A stretch of 64,000 bases of DNA from NCBI GenBank assembly GCA_018697195.1, contig JAGMWU010000028.1:5284685-5348684 (forward strand). Reading direction: 5' to 3'. A model generated the notes under the pieces. The model saw only the letters and a list, made by a program, of their open reading frames with translations, had not been told where the DNA came from and searched no databases. Made by a program: the position numbers and the translations under genes. The DNA comes from Certhia americana (lineage: Eukaryota > Chordata > Aves > Passeriformes > Certhiidae). How positions within the stretch are numbered: position 1 is the stretch's first letter; every line of letters begins with the position of its first letter. Positions 54,930 through 64,000 of the stretch are shown here, piece after piece.

Positions 54930-57480
54930 AGTTCCATAAATAGCATTTTCTGGGAGCAGGAAGCAAAGCTGGGGAGCTGCTCACTCTGGGAAGAAACCAA
55001 AGGCTGACAGTGGAGCAGCCTGGGCAGGGATAACAGGGAATTCATTTGCATCTGTTTCCTGCAGCCTCAGACACGCACAAAGATGCCTCTGCTTACCACG
55101 GAGCTTCTGGCAGCGTGAGGAGAATGCCCTTGGCACGTGGTCCCCAAGCCAGGGAGAAGGGGACTCCCTGGGACTCCTGCTGTGGTGACAGCATTCCCAG
55201 GGGATCAGATCATGCCTTGCATCCCAGAGGAATGTCCACCCCAGCAGCACAGGGAAGGCTGGCCCTGTCCTTACCTGTGCCAAACCTTGGCCAAATCCAC
55301 GATCCAAGAGCTGAACCACAACCCTCCAGCACCAAAGTGCCTTTGGTAGCGTCTCTTTGACTCCATGGGGAACGACACAATTTCCAAGACTACAAAAAGC
55401 AAGGAGCTGGGCAGAAAAATGATTTTTTTCCTCTTTTATTACTGAGAACAAGGAAAACAGCCCATTTTCTGAGCACGGCCTGAATAGGAACAAGACTGCC
55501 TAAATTCTCTGTGAATGGAGATGAAATCCTATCGTGTCAGCTGTTTCCAATCCTGGAAAATAATCCGTTGGAAAGGAAGTGTTTCAGGCATGCTGAGCAC
55601 AGGGCAGGGCAGGGGGAGCAGCTATTAGTGCCAGTGGAAGTGGTTCTCAATTAAAAAAGGCCGATGACAACAATTTTTAGATCAAAAGAAGCCTTTGCAC
55701 AGGACGTTTTCTTTGCTTGGGCAGAAATGTTAATCAATCAGGCTGAGAGGAGCTGCAGCAAAAATCATTTGGTTTGGTACAAGTTTGTGAGTTGGATTTG
55801 GCTCGGAGGACACGGGGTGTTAAACACACATTGCTCTTCTAATGGAAACACCTCTGAGAAAGCAAGGGAGCTTCTCTGCAGATGGGATTTCAGGATTTTT
55901 TCCCCAGGTAATGGATGGCAAAGCACCAACTCTGCTTTGAAAATGGAGCAATTTGTTCAACCGCAGCTGCTCATGACTGGTTTGAAAAATCAAAATAATG
56001 AACTGTGCTGTGGACAACGTGGCCTTGAAGTGCCTGATTGCACCAAAAGTTTGGTGCCTCATGTCTGCTTGTGGCCTTCCACCTCTCCATGGATCCCACC
56101 TGCCCTCACACCCAGCTCTAGGACAGAGATCTCACCAGGAGGTCAGGATCTGGGGAGCCTTCTGCTCCCAGGAGCAGCTCATGCCCCCCAGAGATTGTCC
56201 CTGCCTGCCCAGCAGTGGCCCCATTTCCATGTCACCCATGGACTGTCCCTACGGATGCAGCATTCCTGTGCAGGGAGGCAGTGCTGGGGCTGACCAAGAG
56301 CCTTGTCTTCAATCTCATCAATTTTCAGCCTCCCTTGGGGCACCTACCAGTGGCTTCAGATCGAGTTTTTAAGGTTTCCACATGCTGGATCACCACATGG
56401 AAAAACCCCACCACAGCAGGGGGAAAACAACCAGCAGGAAAAGGCTCCAGCCAGGATCTCAGCGGGCTCAAGGGTGTGGCTCACTTGAGAAGATCATCCC
56501 CAGGCAAGACCCCAGTGCTGGAGCCACACGAGCAGAGATCAGCTCCTGGGTTCAGTATCTGAACCATGGCCACATCCCCACCAAGGAGGGCTCCAAGGGT
56601 TAAGTCCCCAGGCCAATCGTGCTGTGGTTATTGGGAAAACCAAGCAGCCATCTCATTGCTGGGTGCCTCTTGCCTGATCTCCTCCAGTGCCACACTGGGA
56701 GCACTGGGGTTTCTCCCACTGACCCCCTTTGCCACCCAACACTGCCACTGCACCAGCTGGGCTGAGTCCTGACCACAGTGCTGGGCACAGGCAGGAGAAG
56801 GGAGAGAAAAGTCCTGCAGGAATAAAGAGTTTTCTCTTCTTTCCCTCCAAATTTCCAAGGAAGATGCAGCAGGAGTTGGGGGGGAAAGGGGGGAAATGTG
56901 CCAAGCTAAAAAATAAGAGAGAACCCAACATTTCGGTCTCTTCTCCATGGGACAGTCTCATGGTTGATGTCTCTACATTGGCCAACAAGCAAACCAATAC
57001 AAGAGAGTGCTGTGGTGTCACTCTGGGCCACCACCTTCATCCTCATGTCCTCTGAGGGTGTTTCTGCTCAGACTGGAGACAAACCTGCCCCTGGAAAAGC
57101 CCTTTTGGAGATGCCTCGAGGCAGAAGATGACACAGATCCAACACGGGTAAGAGAATCTGCTGATTTAACTCATTTAGATCCTGGAGATGGGGTGACAGT
57201 TCCTGTTTCCACCTTTCCAAACCCAACCTTGGCATCACATTGCCTCTTTTCTCCACAGCAAAGCCCCAAACCCACCACCCAGCAGGCAGGCACACCCACC
57301 CCCCAAAAGCCCCCAAAGGGCCATGGGGTGGCTGGAGCAGCACAGCCCACACCCAACCACCTATACCAGCATTTCACACCCACACCCACACCTCTGCTTC
57401 TGCCCCAACATCCCAGTGAGAAGGGATTGGGATTTCCAGCTACCACCCTCCTCCTGGAGCCACCCCATGGCTCCTGCACC
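54930..57480. other. Noncoding stretch with one candidate conserved block
   Basis: No exon recognised. At about 55620-55790 there is an AT-rich, repeat-free block (cagctattagtgccagtgga onward, with ttaatcaatcaggc) that may be conserved noncoding DNA. The remainder is ordinary GC-rich sequence. Confidence 0.35.
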
Positions 57481-57497
57481 CGCTCTCTACCTGCTGC

Positions 57498-57552
57498 CTT
57501 TTTTTTTGTAATTATTTTTTTTAATTTTTTTTTTTTATTATCATTATTTTTG
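57498..57552. repeat. T-rich low-complexity run
   Basis: T-runs interrupted by gtaatta and attatcatta. Confidence 0.85.
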
Positions 57553-57559
57553 CAAGGGA

Positions 57560-59630
57560 AACGGGTTGCCCTGGAGCTGGGTCTCCATGGAAACTTGGGT
57601 TTTTCAGACACTCAATGGAAAACGCTGGCACGGAGACGCTTGTGCAGGAATACTGATTCAGCCCCAGCGTCTGTAACACTGACTGCATTCTAATCCCGCT
57701 CCGCTACCCAGAGAGCTAAAAATATCCCGTGAGCTGTCGCCTCCTGAACTCGAGTAAACAGCTTAAAGCAACACGGCACTGCCAGAGCAGAAATTCCATG
57801 AATCAGCTAAAAAAAAGGGGTGGGGGAGGTAACGCTGGGGTCTCAGCCCTCGAGGAGCACCAGCTTGGTGGGGAAGGGTAAATCCCCGCTCCAGGGATAG
57901 AGAAGGAGCAACTGAAGGCAGCACACAGGTCCTTGGGGCTTTGTTGCACCTCCCCAAGATGCCCTTTTCCCAGTGTAAAAGCAGGAAAACAAGGTTTTCC
58001 CTGGTCCCCAGCTGGCTGGGAGGAGCACTGTGTTCTCTGCCGTGCCAAGCTCAATGCGTGGCACTGACATGGGCTGGGAAGGAGCCAACTGTCCTCACCA
58101 AGGGGCTTGGGGACAATTGAGGGAGGGATAACCTTGCTGCCACACTGGCACCGTGTTTTTCCTTCTTCCCCCTGCCATCTCTCTGCAAAAAAGACATTGA
58201 GGTCGGGCAAAGGGAGCCCTGGGGCTGTGGGCACTGCCAGCCCCTCACTGTGCCTGCAGCCCTGTGCCAGCTCAGCCTTCCCGGGGCCCAAGAGGCAAAG
58301 GAAACCCAACTCTCCCCTCCCAATTAGCTGGGACTGTCCTCAGCTGACTCCCAGAGCTGCTTTTTGCAGAATACACAAACACCTTCTTAATTTTTAATTC
58401 TTTTTTTTTTTTTTTTTTTTAAGATGTTCTCCCGGCAGCTCAACGTTCCCTGGGAGAGAACACCCAGATGGGGAAACTGAGGCACGAGTCTGCTTGCTCA
58501 AGAGCTCACTGCAAGCTGGGAGTGAATCCAGGTTTCCCAGGTCTCCCCAGCTGTGCCAGGAGCCAGGATCAAGCATTGCCCTGCAACATCCCATCCAGGA
58601 AACTCCCCTACCCTGATTAGTGCTGCCTCCTAATTAAAAGGCTCTCAAAAGCCCATGGCAAGGGCATGAACCCACATCCAAGTGGCTTTGTGGAGGCTCC
58701 AGCAGCTGGATGGAGAGTTGGCATTGATTTTTCTAGTGAAACTCTGCATTTATGAATTTGTTTTTCTTCCAGCTGTGGGGAAAACAAGCGGCATTCCCAG
58801 GATGCTGCTTTAAACCTTCATTTCTATGGATCTAGAGAAGCAGAAAAAATTCCATCCCCAGCTCACAGCCAGATGATTTAGGGTGGGTGATAAACGGGGT
58901 TTTGCAGTGGAAAATTCCCCCCTGCCCTGCTCAGTGTGGGAAAAGCCTGTTTCCCAGTAAAAACCATTTCAGGGCTCAGCCATTCCCAGCACCCCAGGCA
59001 TCCCTCCTAAGCCTCTCCCCAGCTTATCTGGCTTTTCAACACATCTTACAATACTGCAAAGCAGGGATGAGGAAAAAAAGAACATCTTAGGTTAGTTTTT
59101 GTGGGCTCTAAGATCTCCCTCCAGCAGGGATGGGATTAAGGCCATTGGCTCTGAGTAGCCAGAGCAGTAAAATAAATCTTTGCAAGGCAGGCATGGCCTG
59201 GCCAAAAGCTGGCTGCAAGGTTTGTTCATTCCTTCATGATAAAGGAGCTCTCTTTGGGGCTTGAGTTATTTATTAGACTGCATCTCGTTAGAAGACTGGG
59301 AATTGGGCACATTGAACACCCCCAGCCCCTTCCTTCCCCTCCCTGCTGAAATCCTCTGCCCCAGCACTAGAACTGGGAGCCTGGAGCATCCCTGGGGAGA
59401 GGACGTGCAGTCAGGGAACACTGCCGAGTTCAGCAGCTGGAAATCTCCGTGGGATCAGGGTGGGATCAGGGGGATTCATCCCCCAGCCCCACAGTTGGCT
59501 CAGCACCCCTGCATGCAGCAGGATTTGCCAGGCAGAGCCGTGCTGGGACAGAGCCCAGGAGCTTCCTGGGCATGGGAACACCACCTGGGAGAAGCCCCAG
59601 ACCAAACTGGTTCCAGTGGGTTAAAGTGTG
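57560..59630. other. Noncoding stretch, nothing identified
   Basis: Contains a T-run at about 58403-58422 and otherwise unique-looking DNA without recognisable exons. Confidence 0.4.
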
Positions 59631-59639
59631 GTGGTGCTC

Positions 59640-60115
59640 TGGTGGAAGGGATGGTGGGAATAGTGTGGGGTGAGATGCTGGAGCTGCTGGAGCACATCCA
59701 GAGGAGGACACAGAGACTCTGGAAACCCCTGGGGCTGGGAGAGCTGGGGGTGCTCAGCCTGGGAAGTCTCCAGGGAGACCTCAGAGCCCCTTCCAGGGCC
59801 TAAAGGAGCTCCAGGAGAGCTGGAGAGGGACTGGGGACAAGGACATGGAAGGACAGGACAATGGGAATGGCTCCCACTGCCAGAGGGCAGGGATAGATGG
59901 GATATTGGGCAGGAATTGTTCCCTGGGAGGGTGGGCAGGCCCTGGCACAGGGTGCCCAGAGCAGCTGTGGCTGCCTGGATCCCTGGCAGTGCCCAAGGCC
60001 AGGTTGGACAGGGCTAGGGTAGTGGGAGGTGTCCCTGCCCATGGCGGGAGTAGCACTGGATGAGCTTTAAGGTCTCTTCCAACCCAAACAATTCCATAAT
60101 TCTGTTCTATGAATA
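59640..60115 (+). mobile_element. CR1 LINE 3' end
   Basis: 'gagctgctggagcacatcca', 'gggctgggagagctgggggt', 'ccaggagagctggagaggga', 'gatgggatattgggcaggaa', 'gagctttaaggtctcttcca', ending in 'acaattccataattctg'. A nearly complete example of the family tail. Confidence 0.92.
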
Positions 60116-60119
60116 AAGG

Positions 60120-63100
60120 CTCCAGGAAGCTGAACGGCAGCTGGACTCAGGGGCCTCTGATCACACTGAGCTGGGGAAGGGGGCTCCATCTGATGCCAAG
60201 GTGCATCCAGCACATGAGGCTGAGGGAAAACGTGTTTTTTAAATAAGATCCTACTGATCCCAAACTGAACAGGGTCCTTGAATCCCATCCCTACCTTCAC
60301 CATCCTTTCTCCAAGGCTGTGGCCAGTGACATCAATTGCACCAGAGACTTTGGTGGGCTCAGGAGCTGCTCTGGGGTGGGATCAGAACCTGCACAGTGCT
60401 CCCAGTTCCACCCCCTGCAGACCCATGGCTCCCCAGGCTGTGGCAGGCACACGTATCCTCAGCTAAGAGCTGGGATCAGAGCAGGGAATCAACATCCTCA
60501 TGTTTCCACAGGTATGCAGTGGGAAGGAAGAATCCCACCTGGCTCTAGGGAACCTCCTGCCTTCCAAAATCCCCAGCAGTTCCCAGAGGTGAGCGTGGTG
60601 TGAGGCCAAGGCAGCCTTACACCCCATGGGATACAGGGAAGGGGCTGGTGGCAGTTTGAGAGGAGGGATACAGGGGTTCACCTGCCCCTGATGGGGATGG
60701 TCCCCATGGTCTGGCCCTTCCTGAAGCTCTGGAAACTCATCCTCACCCAGGGCCACCCCTTCCTGCTCATGGCTGCATGCTCAGCTCCTGATGCCCTTCT
60801 CCCAGGCTTTGCTCCAGACTCATCCCACATCCCATTGCTGCCTTTACCCCTTCCCTGCAACAGCCACTCTTTATTCCCCCCACAAGACCTCCCTGTCTGA
60901 AAGGGGGAGACACTTAGGAGCGGGGAAACCGAGGCACAAACCAGCTGTGGAGAATCCCAACAACCCCACAGGAAGCACCCATCCCCTTCCCCACCACCTC
61001 CTGCTGCTACAGGAGGCCCGGCCCTGGGGGAAAGCCCCTCTCACAGCTAAGTTCCAGCCCCTCTGTTTTCCCTGGCTGGATGCAGCTCCTTCCCCAGCCA
61101 CATCCACAACCCTTCCCTCCCAGCAGGTACTTTCCTAGTTTAAAAACCCTGCTCTCCTCCCTTGGCGTGGTGCCCCAGAGCCTCACACTGGTTTTTTATT
61201 GACAGCCCCACCTTTTGTTGATTAAAATTCCTTTAAGTGCACCTGCTGGTTAATCCATTCCCGAGCCAGGGATGCTGTCACTGTCCCCCCCCCATCGGGC
61301 CTTTCTGCCCATGCTCCCTCTCAGCCGTGTGTCCCCGGCTGCTCCATGTGTCTCCTTGGCTTCAAAAATAAAGGAGAGGAAATAAAAATGCTCCAGGATG
61401 ATGGGGAAAAGGGTGATTTTTATTTGGGAAGAGAAAGGGACTGGTGTCAGGGCATGCCAGGCTCTGTCTTCATCCCTTGTCTCCCTTCTCCCACTTGGCT
61501 GGATTTACTCCTAGAGGGATGGAGAGCCAAGGAACACGGGCCAGGAGCAGAGTCGTGCCAAAAGCACCGGAATCCAAGTCTTGCGGCTCCAAACAAGTGG
61601 TGGCACTGACAAAATCCCTGCCAGCTCCAGGCTGGGGCTGCCGGAGCCTGGCTTGGCTGGGCTCGCCCACCAGTGAGGATCATCTGCTCTGTGGGGATGT
61701 GGGAATGCCAGGAGCATCCCACTGCCCAGTGAGGGGACGGATGCCTGGGTCCAGAAAAGATTTGGAATCTTCATGGGGGCTGGGAGACATTGATAAACCA
61801 ACCTTCCTGTGGGAGTTCTGCTCCCTCCAGGAACTGTTGCTCCTCCACACCTGATCCTGGTGCTCCCCCAAGAGGGTTTTGGCCCACCTGAGGTTCGGCC
61901 TCCCCCAGCTCCATTCCCCCACCTGCCACAACATTCCTGTGTCTCCATGGTCTGTTGGGAAGTCAGGCTGCCCATGGCCCTGCCCAGCTGCCCAGTGCAC
62001 TGCCCAGCCCAGCACATGGAGCTCAGCAAACCCTGCTCCAGCTGCGGGTTGGGATGGGCTTCATCCCCTCCTGCATTTCCACACCCCACAGGGTCCTGAA
62101 GGAGCTCACCTGGTTCATGGATCACAACTCCTCTTGCAGCTTCAGAGAGGTTTGGCCATTCATCATCCCCTGCCCCCAAACTTAGGCTGGGGCCACAATT
62201 CCCACCCTGCAGCCCCAGGGTCAGGCTTGGAGGGATTTTGCTCTCTCCCAAAGCAGGAGGAGAAAGGACAGGGGCCCATGAGGATCTGTGCACACACATT
62301 CCATCCCTAAGTCACCAGTTTGTTCCTCCTGCCTAATTTTTTGCCCAGAGATCAAAGAGGAACAGGTTGCAATTGGAATGGTGATGGGAAAAGGCTTTAT
62401 CCAGGCTGGAGCAGGGACCTGACGCTGCTGCTGGGGATCATCTCCAGCCAGCGCTGTCCCAACCACCCACAGCATGAACATCCTGTCCCCACACCCCCTC
62501 CCAAAGGGCTGGGCTCTTCCTGTCCCCTCGAGGTCACCCGTGGGCACCCCTGGCAGGTCCTGAGCTCTGCTGAGGTGTTCCAGTCCCTGACAGGACCCGG
62601 GGGTGCAGGGCTCAGCACCCCCGATCAGTCCAGGACTGATTCTGTGATCGATCCGTGCCCACAGCAGGGTCAGGGCACAGCTGGCAGCACCGTGGGGCTC
62701 TCCCGGGGACTCTGCAGCCGCAGTGGGAAGCGAAGCCTCTTGGAGGAAGGCTCTCTCTTCTCCCTGTAATTGCTCCTTGGCCCCCAGCCACCGATCGCTC
62801 ACATTTGGGGATGTTTTCTCTCCAGTCTCATGGCTGCTTTTCAGTTCCCTTGCTGGTTTTACCCATCCCAGCCTCTTCCCACACCAGCACTCCCAAATAA
62901 ACGAGCTCACGCTGTCCAAGGCAGAGCCCCAAGATCTCCAGAGAAGGTGTGAGCTGCAGCCCCCCCAGCTCATGGCAGTGGGGATTTGGGGCACCCCGAG
63001 TTGTGCCAGGTCCCTGCGGTCCCCCCAGGCCCTCGCTGGGATGGGGCAGCCCCAAAGGGCTGAGGAATAGGAACCGTGGAGCCGGCAATGGCTCAGGGTG

Positions 63101-63170
63101 GCTCGGACAGCCCGGCTGGGCTTCACCACACCCTGACCCACCTTGGGGAGCCAGGGGTGGCCCCAAGGGC
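60120..63170. other. Noncoding stretch, nothing identified
   Basis: No exons or clear repeats recognised apart from a C-run near 61285-61295. Overlapping open frames on both strands reflect GC content. Confidence 0.4.
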
Positions 63171-63177
63171 ACCTCGA

Positions 63178-63570
63178 AATGCCACGCTGTGCCCCCAGTG
63201 CCACAGTGTCCCCCGCAGTGCCACGCTGTGCCCCCAATGCCACAGTGTCCCCCGCAGTGCCACACTGTGCCCTGAAATGACACAGTGTCCCCCGCAGTGA
63301 CACGCTGTGCCCCCAGTGCCACAGTGTCCCCCGCAGTGACAAGCTGTGCCCCGAAATGCCACAGTGTCCCCCGCAGTGACACGCTGTGCCCCCAATGCCA
63401 CAGTGTCCCCCGCAGTGACACGCTGTGCCCCGAAATGACACAGTGTCCCCTGCAGTGCCACGCTGTGCCCTGAAATGACACAGTGTCCCCTGCAGTGCCA
63501 CTCTGTGCCCCCAATGCCACAGTGTCCCCCGCAGTGACACGCTGTGCCCCGAAATGCCACGCTGTCCCTG
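63178..63570. repeat. 39/40-bp minisatellite
   Basis: About ten copies of a unit combining 'gcagtgccacgctgtgcccc' with 'caatgccacagtgtccccc'. Unit starts (gcagtg) at 63215, 63254, 63294 and 63333 show lengths of 39, 40 and 39. Two motif variants (cccaatgcc and ccgaaatgac) alternate. A minus-strand frame of 456 codons runs through it and is an artefact. Confidence 0.93.
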
Positions 63571-63629
63571 CATGGCCAGGAGGGATGTCATTCCCCAGCA
63601 CAGGGGGGAACACGGGCTGTGAGAGGGGT

Positions 63630-63945
63630 GTCACTGGGATGTCATGGGGGTGTCACAGGAGTGTCACAGGAGTGTCACGGAGGCGTCACTGGGATGTCAC
63701 AGGGGTGTCACAGGGGTGTCACAGGGCGGTCACAGGGGGGTCACAGGAGTGTCACAGGAGTGTCACAGGGATGTCACAGGGGTGTCACGGAGATGTCACA
63801 AGGATGTCACAGGAGTGTCATGGGGGTGTCACAGGGGTGTGATAGGGGTGTCACAGGGGTGTCACAGGGGATGTCATGGGAGTGTCACAGGGGGAATGTC
63901 ACAGGTGTGTCACAAGGAGGTCACAGGAATGTCACAAGGATAATT
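63630..63945. repeat. 10-11 bp GTGTCACAGG minisatellite
   Basis: About 30 copies of 'gtgtcacagg' and variants such as 'gatgtcacag' and 'ggggtcacag'. It sits about 60 bases right of the 39/40-bp array, whose recurrent 'gtgacac' word is the reverse complement of the core 'gtgtcac' here. Confidence 0.93.
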
Positions 63946-64000
63946 CTGCCCTGGGCTTTCCAGTGTGAGGTAGCAAGGAACTCAGCCACAACATGGAATC

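Noticed and set aside
62221..63591. 456-codon minus-strand frame with a repetitive Gly/Cys/His peptide
   Set aside because: The repetitive part is translation of the 39/40-bp minisatellite; the rest has no recognisable domain and no splice context.
63178..63945. CRISPR-like regular repeats
   Set aside because: Units are directly contiguous with no unique spacers, and the sequence is vertebrate; these are minisatellites.
36500..64000. KCNC4 or SLC6A17 exons, expected next by synteny
   Set aside because: I looked for the channel core and transporter motifs on the minus strand and found none; these genes probably lie beyond the window.

Overview
The window reads as a bird genome. It is full of 3' ends of CR1 LINE elements, the dominant avian retrotransposon, and its introns are short and GC-rich with many minisatellites, as on a microchromosome. 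Three vertebrate genes are recognisable by comparison with remembered human proteins: LAMTOR5 (plus), SLC16A4/MCT5 (plus) and RBM15 (minus). As I remember the human 1p13.3 map, the order and relative orientation are the same there, inverted as a block. No database search was possible.

Layout. 1-1.74 kb: flank with one CR1 tail. 1.74-4.46 kb: LAMTOR5, with a very G-rich intron 1, a 38-bp minisatellite in intron 2, and four 1-bp frame breaks that sum to zero. 4.46-6.57 kb: spacer that may hold the missing 5' exons of SLC16A4. 6.57-18.34 kb: SLC16A4, eight coding exons encoding a 12-helix monocarboxylate-transporter-family protein; introns hold CR1s, A-runs and an 0.8-kb AT-rich block. 18.3-26.8 kb: spacer with two CR1 fragments. 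26.8-27.3 kb: CpG-rich patch that may be a minus-strand promoter and first exon. 27.4-32.77 kb: AT-rich, CR1-free DNA read as RBM15 3'UTR, with a strong hairpin. 32.77-35.59 kb: RBM15 in one open exon (three RRMs plus SPOC). 35.69-36.36 kb: RBM15 promoter with fourteen CCAAT boxes, all in one orientation. 36.5-64 kb: no gene found; it holds a 0.7-kb minisatellite, CR1s, microsatellites, a 100-N gap inside a GGTT repeat, a few unique blocks that could be conserved noncoding DNA, and two tandem arrays at the right edge.

The genes are unrelated in function: LAMTOR5 is a Ragulator subunit (lysosomal mTORC1 control), SLC16A4 an orphan plasma-membrane transporter, and RBM15 a nuclear RNA-binding adaptor of the m6A writer complex. 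SLC16A4 and RBM15 are convergent. Most notable points: the one-directional CCAAT array upstream of RBM15; the zero-sum frame breaks in LAMTOR5; signs of an unidentified minus-strand spliced transcript inside SLC16A4; and the hairpin in the RBM15 3' region.
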